DNA of 51,002 bases from Rhodospirillaceae bacterium UBA4468 (lineage in GTDB: Bacteria > Pseudomonadota > Alphaproteobacteria > Rhodospirillales > Casp-alpha2), in contig DGOK01000141.1 of assembly GCA_002389385.1 (NCBI GenBank), forward strand, positions 1 to 51,002, read 5' to 3'. Of this stretch, positions 18,584 to 26,484 are shown in pieces. The stretch's first letter is position 1. Each line of letters begins with the position of its first letter. The position numbers were made by a program, and so were the translations under genes. The notes under the pieces were generated by a model, which was not told the origin of the DNA, did not search any database, and was given only the letters and a program-made list of their open reading frames with translations.

Positions 18584-18657
18584 AATTCCCCCCTAAAGAA
18601 TGTCTTCGATAGTCTTCCATGGAGATATCGCTGACAAGTAAGGAGAGGGGGTTTGGC

Positions 18658-19395
18658 TTATTCGACGATATCTCTCAGCGCGAATTCTTGAAGATGGCCC
18701 GACGGGTTTTCCTTAAGGCCGGGATCGGCTGGAATATCGACATCGAACTGGCGTTTCAAAATATCGGCGATCACTTCATAGCATGCGCCCATACGAACCA
18801 CTTCCATGGTCGCGAAATTGATGATCGTCGCCGAGCGCTTATAGGTATGGTATTTTCGAAGCCCATAATCGATATGTAAATCTGCGATCGAGCGTACCTC
18901 TTCTTGCACGTCCATCAGGCGAAACTTTTGTCCGGTCCCGGTTAAGTTTGCTGACGACGCGATCAAAATTTGGCCGACCTCACACGCACGCGCTGCCAGT
19001 TCATTGGCAAAGTTACCTGCATTCAAGAACAGATTGATCCGTCCCAATGCTGTGCTGCCTTTCAGCAACTCTGGGCTTAGGTTTTTAATAAACGGATGAT
19101 CCGGATTATATGGTGCAATGGCTGCAATCGGTAAATCATGCTCAAAAGCAATCGTTTCAATCATGTCCTGGGTGCGTTGATCAACGTTGTGAAGTTCGCG
19201 TTGCGTTTCCAGGTCACACACCAGCGTATTACGCTTATGCCCGCCGCGCTGCTTGGTGTTGAAAATCGTGTTTGTTGTTTCTTCGGTGCCCCCAACAATC
19301 CCGTAGCCGCAGTCATGGGGAAAAAGAACAATCCCGCCCGAAGTCACGATATCGATCGCGCGTTGTGCGTCTGCTTTAGTATCTATCCGTTGCAT
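18658..19395 (-). CDS. YrdC/Sua5-like domain protein
   Basis: A 245-residue protein with the YrdC fold. Visible motifs: GGIVLFPHDCGYGIVGG (20-36, in place of the usual FPTDTVYGLG), KQR (48-50) for the KxR pair, ASSANLTG (146-153), RSATIINF (187-194) and VVRMGA (199-204). Sua5/TsaC enzymes make threonylcarbamoyl-AMP for tRNA t6A; the altered first motif and the extra histidines make that role uncertain here. It starts 1 base after the stop of the TauD-like gene, so the two form an operon. It may be a paralogue with another carbamoylation substrate; I infer no specific reaction. Confidence 0.75.
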   Translation of the reverse strand: MQRIDTKADAQRAIDIVTSGGIVLFPHDCGYGIVGGTEETTNTIFNTKQRGGHKRNTLVCDLETQRELHNVDQRTQDMIETIAFEHDLPIAAIAPYNPDHPFIKNLSPELLKGSTALGRINLFLNAGNFANELAARACEVGQILIASSANLTGTGQKFRLMDVQEEVRSIADLHIDYGLRKYHTYKRSATIINFATMEVVRMGACYEVIADILKRQFDVDIPADPGLKENPSGHLQEFALRDIVE

Positions 19396-19396
19396 C

Positions 19397-20515
19397 TTAA
19401 ATTCCTAATTTGCTGAATTCGCTAGACCGGGTGTAGTCGGGGGCAGGCATGCCAAGACTGGCTGCCTGACGTTGCTCATAAGCCCGGCATGTTTCGTCTT
19501 GATGATGGCCGCGAATGCCGCCGCGCACGGTGCCCGGCGTGATTGACCAGAAGTAATCTTTCCAGCTTTCTGGCAGCAATATCGAGTCCGGTGGTGATAA
19601 CCAAAGCCGACACAGCAGGCGCTTTTTCTCAGGCGTGTCGTAATCAATATAGTCCGTGCGGGAATGCAGCATCACGTGATTATTGAGTATCTGCAGATCA
19701 CCCGGTTCCAGGTACATTGTATACATGTTCTTTGGGTCCTGAAGGATCTCATCCAGCATGTCTGTGGCTTCACGTTGCGCCGCAGTTAGCTGAGGCACGC
19801 CTTCGATCTCTTGCCCCGTTCGAACCCGGTTGCGATTCCACTTACCAAACATGCGACCATCAGCAAAATCATACAAAGGCTGGCTATAGTATAAGGCTTC
19901 ACCCGGCGCTTCTTCATTCTGCCTGGAGAAATAGAATTTCTGATGCGTTACTTCAGCGAGATCAGGACGAGCCGTCATTAAATCACAATAGGCCGATAAC
20001 GAGCTGGTGATCATGCTTTGGCCACCAGACTTTGCTTTGTTGTAGCAAGTCAGCGTTACAAGATCGCAACCGTCCACATGAAAGTCGAGCTTGGCATTGG
20101 ATGAATATCCACGCCCGCTTGAGGTGCGATAATCCATCCCGACATCGCGTACCGACGAGATGTACTGAGATGCAATGCCCTGGGGGCGGGCGACACCGGT
20201 GTGCAGACCAATGGCCCAGTTCATCAACTCGTATTCTTGCTCGCTAAGTCCTTCGCGGGGCAGACCGCGCACCAATGCCATGCCACGCCCATGATGCGCT
20301 TCGTTCAACGCTTTTGAGATGGTTGGCCAGACACTATCAAAATCAAAATCTTCTCGGGTATAATCAAAGAGGGGGCGATCAGGTACATGAGCCTTTTTAA
20401 CAGCCTGCAACATATGCGTGCGCGCCGTGTCGTTAATCTGGAACACCCAGCTGCGATCATCTTTAAGATCAGCTGCCTGCCATGCCGCAGGTGTATGTGT
20501 GTCTATTTTATTCAT
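19397..20515 (-). CDS. TauD/TfdA-like Fe(II)/2-oxoglutarate dioxygenase
   Basis: Non-heme iron hydroxylase of the TauD/clavaminate-synthase-like superfamily, 372 residues. The iron triad is visible: H146 and D148 in FHVDGCD, and the distal H284 in NNHVMLHSR. The 2-oxoglutarate arginine is R303 in LLCRLWL. The segment GGQSMITSS follows the HxD as in TauD-like enzymes. The substrate cannot be read from sequence. The start has GGAGGG as SD. It is the first gene of a two-gene minus-strand operon with the YrdC-like protein. Confidence 0.88.
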   Translation of the reverse strand: MNKIDTHTPAAWQAADLKDDRSWVFQINDTARTHMLQAVKKAHVPDRPLFDYTREDFDFDSVWPTISKALNEAHHGRGMALVRGLPREGLSEQEYELMNWAIGLHTGVARPQGIASQYISSVRDVGMDYRTSSGRGYSSNAKLDFHVDGCDLVTLTCYNKAKSGGQSMITSSLSAYCDLMTARPDLAEVTHQKFYFSRQNEEAPGEALYYSQPLYDFADGRMFGKWNRNRVRTGQEIEGVPQLTAAQREATDMLDEILQDPKNMYTMYLEPGDLQILNNHVMLHSRTDYIDYDTPEKKRLLCRLWLSPPDSILLPESWKDYFWSITPGTVRGGIRGHHQDETCRAYEQRQAASLGMPAPDYTRSSEFSKLGI

Positions 20516-20572
20516 GATGTGACCCTCCGTAATTTAAAATCTACCGGGTCAGGACTATAAAGAAAAATAGTA

Positions 20573-22185
20573 TTATCGTATCAATTGATAAATATAATAG
20601 ATCAATTGCATGAACTTTTTTGGATGGGTCAGTATGGATTCATAAGCTGACGCGTCTTTGGCGATGGCTTCGTTAAGTTTTTTATCAACCAATTTCATCC
20701 TCTCTTTCTTCGCCTTTGCACCCTTAACAAGCTGTGTTGAATTGGCATTGCCGTTTGCAGCCACTTCGCCATGCTGTTTTATAATTGCGTGCTGTTCCGA
20801 TATCGCATTGCGATTGATCAGAAGGTTTTGAACGGATTTCTCCATCGTGTCCCTGACGTCACCCCGCTGATCCGCATGTTCGAGGCGCTTAGCTTCCGGG
20901 TATGCCTCATAGTACTCACGGCTTTCCCGTTGTGCGGCCAGTCGCTTCGGATCATTGGCCTGTTTACGTAAGTCGTGGAGTGCCGTCTCGGTATCATCGG
21001 TGTTACCGGTGCGGGCCGCATTGACAATGGCCTTGGCCTTGAGGCGTGCGTCATCATCATGTGGGAAGGTTTCATCAATGCGCGCTTTCATTGCATCCGC
21101 ATTCTCAGGGGTGAGCGGTTTATCGGTGTCCAGAACTCGGCCCAGATCATCAACCACACCGGAAGTTTTTTTTGTGCATCGAAGTCTTTACCATGGAGAC
21201 CGCTGGCACCATCCATGAGATCAATCTCATTATCAGCGTTTGAGCGTATTGTGACATTGAGCGGTTCAGTGGCGTCGTCATCGACAACTTTACGATGATT
21301 GACGTTCCAGTCCTTGATCAGATTATTGTTTTCCTGTTGGCTTGTTTCGCGGTCTTTATCTTCACCACCAGACAGGCTGAGGGCATAGTTTTGCTCCAGT
21401 CGTCGCTGGTTCTCTGGCGTGATGCCTTGCAGGGTTCGTTGATAAGGCTCCCGTGCTTGTGCCGGGTCTTCGACGTTGTGGACAAGGTCAATGATCTCAG
21501 GGATGGCTTTGGTTGCGTCGGTGTTGATGGCATCCGCTTGAACCGAGGCAGGTCGCCGACGTCGATGCGTCTCTTGATACTGTCGGCCAGTCTCTGATTG
21601 GACTGGATGGTCTCGTCGGGGAGAGCTGGGAGGTTCTTTATGCTGCTCGCCCCCTCACCCCAGCCCTCTCCCATAGGGAGAGGGAGGTTAGGCGTTTGCC
21701 CCTTATCCTTCGGGAGAAGGTCAGGATGAGGGGATCTTGAATCTACCACTGGATTAATTCGCTCATAGACTGATTTCGTGAGTTTCTTCACTGCGTTCAC
21801 GGCTTTGCGTTGCTTCACTTGCTGTTGCTGAGCTTGTTGATCCACCTGATCCCGTTGCAGCTTGCTGAGTGGGGCCATCTGGTTTGACTAGACCATCTCG
21901 CTTGAGGTCGCTACCCATCTGTTCCTGGGTACTGATGATCCCTGAGAACAACGTACTATCGGCGGTATCTTGAGGCGCCTCCATGATGTCATTACTGGCA
22001 AGTGAGCTTGAGACTTGAAACACATCACCGAGCGCATTTGCGCCGCCAATACCGACGGAGCCGCTGAGGCCTGAAGGTGTGGATGTGGTGGCGAACTCAC
22101 CGCCCGGATTATTGCCAAACCCGGTATTGGCATTAGTTGAAACCTTTGCAGCCGCGCTGGCTGCCGCGTTATCTGTGCTGCCCAT
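20573..22185 (-). pseudogene. orphan gene with leader, broken by several frameshifts and a repeat insertion
   Basis: I do not recognise a family. A strong AAGGAG precedes ATG 22185. Frame 1 (to about 21890) encodes an Ala/Ser/Thr/Gly-rich start, MGSTDNAAASAAAKVST, then IISTQEQMGSDLKRDG. Near 21880 sense-like reading moves to another frame (SKLQRDQVDQQAQQQQVKQR), which contains an in-frame palindromic repeat (PLPMGEGWGEG). Around 21540 it moves again (QADAINTDATKAIPEIIDLV..), and at a run of eight T's (21166-21173) to the last frame, starting near TSGVVDDLGRVLDTDKP and ending KKFMQLIYYIYQLIR. Restored, it would be roughly 530 residues, polar and partly coiled, with no membrane helix or signal peptide. 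Its first ten codons and promoter are duplicated at 26485-26697. Confidence 0.7.
21651..21733. repeat. palindromic repeat, family B, inside the orphan gene
   Basis: Terminal inverted repeat CCCCTCA (21651-21657) and TGAGGGG (21727-21733). Inside are two hairpins: CCCTCTCCC (21664-21672) with GGGAGAGGG (21676-21684), nine perfect pairs, and CCTT.TCC with GGA.AAGG (21701-21720). It translates in the minus frame as the PLPMGEGWGEG-type peptide typical of dispersed GC-rich intergenic repeats. A partial copy lies at 26801-26835. Its presence within a coding frame argues for insertion into the orphan gene. Confidence 0.8.
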
Positions 22186-22214
22186 GGGGAAGCTCCTTTT
22201 CAAAATGTAGACAT

Positions 22215-22239
22215 AAAAAAGCGCCCCAAATGGGACGCT
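22215..22239 (-). terminator. leader hairpin H3 with T6
   Basis: AGCGUCCC, loop AUUU, GGGGCGCU: eight pairs with one G-U, followed by six T's and then, after 17 bases, AAGGAG and the ATG. In copy 2 (26613-26638) the stem arms are kept while the loop differs. It looks like a complete intrinsic terminator in a 5' untranslated region. Confidence 0.7.
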
Positions 22240-22279
22240 AATGATCGTGATAGAATGCTGGACTTGTGAGCTGCCCAAC

Positions 22280-22317
22280 AAAAAATCCCAGTGGAAAAGA
22301 CACACATTTCCCCGGGA
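22280..22317 (-). terminator. leader hairpin H2 with T6
   Basis: On the minus strand UCCCGG pairs with CUGGGA, continued by GGAAA with UUUCC after a bulged A, then six T's. In copy 2 (26535-26572) the outer helix is UCCCGG with CCGGGA: a G-U pair here is G-C there, a consistent change that supports the structure. It lies at the very start of the predicted transcript. Confidence 0.7.
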
Positions 22318-22324
22318 CTTGATT

Positions 22325-22355
22325 ATTCTTAATAAAAAAATGACGCGAGTGTCAA
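22325..22355 (-). promoter_or_regulatory. sigma70-like promoter of the orphan leader
   Basis: TTGACA and TAAGAAT separated by 18 bases. Both boxes and the spacing are kept in the second copy (TTGATA and TAAGAAT at 26497-26527). An inverted repeat covers the -35 and could be an operator. Predicted start is within a few bases of the 5' side of H2. Confidence 0.5.
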
Positions 22356-22478
22356 TAAAAAATACTCGCAATGCGATTTCATATATTTATTTGTGTTGAA
22401 ATTTTGTAGCCCAGAATGATTGGCGTAAACCCTGTCTTTTGAGCTAGACTGCAGCATAAGAATACAAACGCTGGGTAG

Positions 22479-23657
22479 ATGGATATAGCCTTGAACACAC
22501 CAACACGTGGTTTTCATCAAAGTGAGTTTGAAGCGCGCACTGCGCGCGCTCAGGAAATGATGGCCGCGGCGGGGATGTCGGCGATACTTGTCCTGACCGA
22601 ACCCGAGGTGCGTTACTTCACGGGCTTCCTCACACCATTCTGGCAAAGCCCGACACGACCCTGGTTCGTTGTCATTCCGGCTGCGGGAAAACCAATTGCA
22701 GTGATCCCGGCGATTGGCACCGAGTGCATGGCCGCAACATGGATTGATGATATCCGTACATGGTCATCGCCAAATCCGATCGATGAGGGAATTTCATTGC
22801 TGAGCGATGTTCTGCGGGGCGTCACATCCGGTGACGCTAAAGTTGGTTTACCGATGGGCCCCGAGACTGCACTTCGGATGTCGATGCTCGACTTCAACCG
22901 TTTGAGCGCAGCCATTGCGCCGCTGACGTTTGTTGATGCGTCGCCGATTATCCAGACCCTGCGTATGACAAAGTCCGACGCCGAGATTGAAAAGGTCCGT
23001 CATATCTGTGGCGTGTTGTCCGGTGTCTTTGAAGACCTGCCGAATGTGCTTCGGACCGGTATGACAAATGTCGAGATCTTTCGCGCCTTCAAAATTGCCG
23101 CACTGAATGCCGGCGCCGACGACGTGGCGTATCTGGTTGGTGGGACGGGGCAGGGTGGTTATGGCGATATTATCTCGCCACCCTCGGATACGCCGAGCGC
23201 ACATGGGGATGTGTTGATCCTGGATACAGGCGCGACTTTTGATGGGTATTTCTGTGACTTTGATCGCAACTACATGTTTGGCGATACCACGGATGCAGCC
23301 AAGCGAGCTTATGACGTTGTCTACCGTGCGACCGAGACTGGAATTGCGTCGGCGGTGCCGGGGAATACCTGCGCAGACCTTTATCACGCGATGCAAGGCG
23401 TCATGGATGCGGGCGGAGCGATGGGCAACGATGTCGGTCGGCTCGGCCATGGGCTTGGGATGCAACTGACTGAATGGCCATCAAATATGCCGACCGATAT
23501 GACAGTCCTCAAACCCGGCATGATCATGACGCTGGAACCCGGCATGACGTTTGCCCCTGGAAAAGTTATGGTGCACGAGGAAAACCTGGTTATCCGCGAG
23601 GGTGCACCAGAACTTCTTAGCCGACGCGCCGCCTCTGAAATGCCCGTTATCACCTAA
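22479..23657 (+). CDS. M24-family (Xaa-Pro dipeptidase/creatinase-like) hydrolase
   Basis: A 392-residue two-domain protein: N-terminal creatinase-like domain (about 15-155) and C-terminal pita-bread metallohydrolase domain (about 165-385). The five metal ligands are present: D249 and D260 (LDTGATFDGYFCDFDRN), H324 (GHGLG), E353 (LEPGM) and E367 (HEENL). The fold acts on C-N bonds of peptides or small amides; the substrate is open. It is followed after 18 bases by a racemase-like gene, a pairing also seen in ectoine-degradation operons (EutD/DoeA with EutA), but the N-terminal domain does not look like DoeA and no other ectoine genes are present. Confidence 0.85.
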   Translation: MDIALNTPTRGFHQSEFEARTARAQEMMAAAGMSAILVLTEPEVRYFTGFLTPFWQSPTRPWFVVIPAAGKPIAVIPAIGTECMAATWIDDIRTWSSPNPIDEGISLLSDVLRGVTSGDAKVGLPMGPETALRMSMLDFNRLSAAIAPLTFVDASPIIQTLRMTKSDAEIEKVRHICGVLSGVFEDLPNVLRTGMTNVEIFRAFKIAALNAGADDVAYLVGGTGQGGYGDIISPPSDTPSAHGDVLILDTGATFDGYFCDFDRNYMFGDTTDAAKRAYDVVYRATETGIASAVPGNTCADLYHAMQGVMDAGGAMGNDVGRLGHGLGMQLTEWPSNMPTDMTVLKPGMIMTLEPGMTFAPGKVMVHEENLVIREGAPELLSRRAASEMPVIT

Positions 23658-23675
23658 AGTCTGAAAGTCACTGCG

Positions 23676-24422
23676 ATGGACATGCCTTACGATCTTTATG
23701 ATGACCGCGCCCCGGCGATGGGCTTGATCGTGCTTAAAACTGACGAACTGATCGAGTTTGAGCTGGGTAAACTGTTTCTGGGGCTTGGACTTCGTGTGCA
23801 TCAGACCCGGATCGAAAGTGCCCCCGACGTACGCCCAGAAACCTTAGCCACCATGGCGGACGGGATGACGGCCGCAGCCGCAATGCTACCCTTGGGCGCA
23901 GATATTCGAGCGATTGGGTATGGCTGCACATCTGGTGCCACGGTGATTGGTGAGGACCGCGTTGCCCAATTGGTCAATGCGGCACATCCTGATCTACCAG
24001 TCACAAATCCTTTGAGTGCGCTCAAGGCTGCATGTCAGGCCTTGGGTGTGAAGCGCTTGGGGATTGTCAGCCCATATGTAGAAAACGTCACCGATGCCCT
24101 GTGTCACGCAGTGGAAGCCGATGGCGTCTCGATTAGTGCGGTCGGCGCGTTCAATCAGGTTGATGATCAAACCGTCGCGCAGATTTCTCCAAAGTCGACA
24201 TTAGCTGGATACCTTAAAGTCGGAGCAGGGGATTGCGACGCGGTTTTTGCGTCCTGTACCAACCTGCGTGCGATGGAGGTCATCGCCGAGGCAGAAGCCG
24301 CCTTAAAAAAGCCCGTTTTGTGCAGCAATCAGGTTCTTGGATGGCACATGCTTCGGCTATCTGGAAATAATTCTCAACCTGTCGGATATGGCAAATTATT
24401 CGAGACACCCTTACACAGTTGA
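23676..24422 (+). CDS. Asp/Glu racemase-superfamily protein (maleate isomerase/AMDase-like)
   Basis: A 248-residue protein with the two catalytic cysteines of the superfamily, C84 in GYGCTSGA and C194 in FASCTNLR, each at the end of a repeated alpha/beta half. These cysteine environments match the arylmalonate decarboxylase/maleate isomerase/EutA branch more than glutamate racemase. Probable substrates are small dicarboxylic or N-acyl acids. It shares an operon with the upstream M24 hydrolase. After the stop, 24423-24518 holds an AT-rich stretch (GCATATTGATGCATAATTATG) that could be a promoter for lolC. Confidence 0.8.
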   Translation: MDMPYDLYDDRAPAMGLIVLKTDELIEFELGKLFLGLGLRVHQTRIESAPDVRPETLATMADGMTAAAAMLPLGADIRAIGYGCTSGATVIGEDRVAQLVNAAHPDLPVTNPLSALKAACQALGVKRLGIVSPYVENVTDALCHAVEADGVSISAVGAFNQVDDQTVAQISPKSTLAGYLKVGAGDCDAVFASCTNLRAMEVIAEAEAALKKPVLCSNQVLGWHMLRLSGNNSQPVGYGKLFETPLHS

Positions 24423-24518
24423 AGCTCAGCCACGCATCGCCTACAAGGGGCGACGATCTCAAGTTCGCCCGGAAATAATGCATATTGATGCATAATTATG
24501 CAGGAGTACCACAACCCG

Positions 24519-25766
24519 ATGTTTTCCACCTTTGAATGGATGATGGCCATGCGCTATCTCCGCGCACGTCGCCAGGAAGGATTTATCTCTATCATCGCAT
24601 GGTTCTCCCTTGTCGGTATTGCTTTGGGCGTCGCGACATTGATCATTGTAATGTCGGTTATGAACGGATTTCGTCAGGAATTACTTGAGCGTATCTTAGG
24701 CATCAACGGCCACCTCAGCGTCTATGGACCGGTTGCAGGGCAAATGACGGACTACCAGCCCATGCTCAAAAAGCTTGTTGATTTAGATGGCGTTATCTCT
24801 GTTAACCCATTGATTGAAGGCCAGGTTATGGTCTCAGCCAAAGGTGTCGCCAAGGGTGCACTCGTCCGTGGTATCCGTGCTGAGGACCTGGCAAAACGCA
24901 AAATCGTTGCGACCAATATCAAACAAGGCTCGCTGGCTGACTTCAAAGGCGATGATGTGGTCATTATCGGCTCCAGATTAGCGCAGAACATGGCGGTGCG
25001 GGTCGGTGACAAGCTCACCTTGATCTCGCCTAAGGGCAATGTCACAGCGTTTGGCACGGTGCCGCGCATGCGGGCCTTCAAGATCGTCGGCACGTTCGAA
25101 ATTGGTATGTACGAATATGACTCGGGGTTTGTTTTCATGCCCTTAGAGGCTGCACAGATATACTTCCGAATGCCGGAGGGTGTCTCAAACATCGAAGTCT
25201 TTATCAAGAACCCAGACGACGCACCAGGCATGGGCCTGCGTGTCACGCGCGAGCTTAAGGGCCAGGCCCGGGTTCATGACTGGCAACGGGCCAATGCGAG
25301 TTTCTTCAATGCGATCCAGGTCGAGCGCAATGTGATGTTCCTGATTTTGACGCTGATTATTCTGGTCGCTGCGTTCAATATCATTTCCTCGCTGATCATG
25401 CTAGTGAAGGACAAGGGGCGCGATATCGCGATATTGCGGACCATGGGCGCGACACGAGGCATGATTATGCGGATTTTCCTGATCGCGGGTGCCAGTGTCG
25501 GTGTCATCGGCACCATGCTCGGATTTGTCTTGGGCCTTGCGTTTGCCGCCAATATTGAAAACATCCGCCGTTGGATTGAAGGCCTCACAGGCACCGATTT
25601 GTTTGCCGCCGAGATTTACTTTCTGTCTCGCTTGCCCGCCGTTGTTGATCCGACCGAAGTCACAACCATTGTGCTGATGGGTCTCGGGTTATCGTTCCTG
25701 GCGACGCTGTATCCAAGCTGGCGTGCGGCCCGCATCGATCCGGCGGAGGCATTACGTTATGAGTGA
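24519..25766 (+). CDS. lolC: lipoprotein-releasing system permease (LolC/E family)
   Basis: Inner-membrane component of the Lol ABC transporter, which extracts outer-membrane lipoproteins and hands them to LolA. The 415-residue protein has one N-terminal helix (about 22-45, IALGVATLIIVMSVMNGFR), a large periplasmic domain and three C-terminal helices (FtsX-like domain, about 270-410). I chose ATG 24519, giving MFSTFEWMMAMRYLRARRQE, the usual family N-terminus; an in-frame ATG at 24498 adds seven unlikely residues. GGAG lies somewhat far (12 bases) upstream. One LolC-type subunit, probably a homodimer, is usual in alphaproteobacteria. It overlaps lolD by 8 bases. Confidence 0.94.
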   Translation: MFSTFEWMMAMRYLRARRQEGFISIIAWFSLVGIALGVATLIIVMSVMNGFRQELLERILGINGHLSVYGPVAGQMTDYQPMLKKLVDLDGVISVNPLIEGQVMVSAKGVAKGALVRGIRAEDLAKRKIVATNIKQGSLADFKGDDVVIIGSRLAQNMAVRVGDKLTLISPKGNVTAFGTVPRMRAFKIVGTFEIGMYEYDSGFVFMPLEAAQIYFRMPEGVSNIEVFIKNPDDAPGMGLRVTRELKGQARVHDWQRANASFFNAIQVERNVMFLILTLIILVAAFNIISSLIMLVKDKGRDIAILRTMGATRGMIMRIFLIAGASVGVIGTMLGFVLGLAFAANIENIRRWIEGLTGTDLFAAEIYFLSRLPAVVDPTEVTTIVLMGLGLSFLATLYPSWRAARIDPAEALRYE

Positions 25767-26454
25767 CCAGGACGCAAAACCACCGGTATTGGCGCTAGAA
25801 GGGCTAACCCGGACGTTTTCGCAAGGCAAACGCGAGCTCAATGTCCTCAATGGCGTCGACCTTGAGATTAATGCAGGCGAAGTCGTCGCCCTTGTTGGAC
25901 CATCCGGGTCTGGTAAATCAACGATGCTGCATATTTCGGGTTTGCTAGAACAACCAACATCCGGCGATGTTCGGATCGACGGGCAGTCATGCATCGGCTT
26001 GAACGATGACGAACGTACCAAGGTCCGCCGGTATAATCTGGGCTTTGTCTATCAGTACCACCATTTGCTCCCGGAATTCTCAGCGTTAGAGAACATCACT
26101 ATTCCACAGATCATTGTGGGCCTCGATCGTCGCACCGCGCGCGCTCGGGCCCGTGAATTGCTGGAGTGGATGGGTCTGATGGATCGCGCAGATCACCGAC
26201 CGGGCATGTTATCTGGTGGAGAACAGCAACGGGTCGCTATCGCCCGCGCACTGGCGTCTTCGCCGCGGGTCCTGTTAGCCGACGAGCCGACCGGAAACCT
26301 TGACCCGGATACGGCAGACGACGTTTTCGGCGTCTTGATGCATCTGGCCAGAGGGACAGGGCTCGCCGCTCTCGTCGCGACACACAATCCTGATTTGGCA
26401 AAACGCATGGACCGTATCGTACGTATTGAGAACGGTGTTTTGGTCGAAGCGTAA
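25759..26454 (+). CDS. lolD: lipoprotein-releasing system ATP-binding protein
   Basis: ATPase subunit of the Lol transporter, 231 residues. Walker A GPSGSGKS (47-54), Q-loop FVYQYHHLLPEF (97-108), signature LSGGEQQ (151-157) and Walker B VLLADEPTGNLD (171-182) are intact. ATG 25759 is chosen because GGAGG stands about 11 bases upstream inside lolC; a frame start 12 codons earlier lies wholly in lolC and adds an unlikely extension. The spacer after the stop carries the second copy of the promoter-leader module, whose H2 hairpin could double as lolD terminator. Confidence 0.95.
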   Translation: MSDQDAKPPVLALEGLTRTFSQGKRELNVLNGVDLEINAGEVVALVGPSGSGKSTMLHISGLLEQPTSGDVRIDGQSCIGLNDDERTKVRRYNLGFVYQYHHLLPEFSALENITIPQIIVGLDRRTARARARELLEWMGLMDRADHRPGMLSGGEQQRVAIARALASSPRVLLADEPTGNLDPDTADDVFGVLMHLARGTGLAALVATHNPDLAKRMDRIVRIENGVLVEA

Positions 26455-26484
26455 GAACCTTAATTCCACGCTACACTTACCAAC

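Larger units (their letters stand above)
22156..22369 (-). promoter_or_regulatory. duplicated promoter-leader module, copy 1 (orphan gene)
   Basis: About 214 bases, roughly nine-tenths identical by eye to 26485-26697 in opposite orientation. Order along the minus strand: inverted repeat GCGAGT..ACTCGC (22369-22345) overlapping the -35; -35 TTGACA (22355-22350); 18-base spacer; -10 TAAGAAT (22331-22325); predicted transcript start near 22319; terminator-like hairpin H2; an almost invariant linker of about 40 bases; terminator-like hairpin H3; AAGGAG; ATG 22185 and the first ten codons. No gene lies upstream that the terminators could serve, since the neighbouring M24 gene is divergent. Confidence 0.8.

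Noticed and set aside
21295..21597. Plus-strand frame of 100 codons over the orphan gene
   Set aside because: It is antisense to the protein-like minus-strand reading, and its product has no recognisable features.
22479..24422. Ectoine degradation operon (doeA/eutA)
   Set aside because: No doeB, eutB/C or ectoine transporter is near, and the M24 N-terminal domain does not resemble DoeA.
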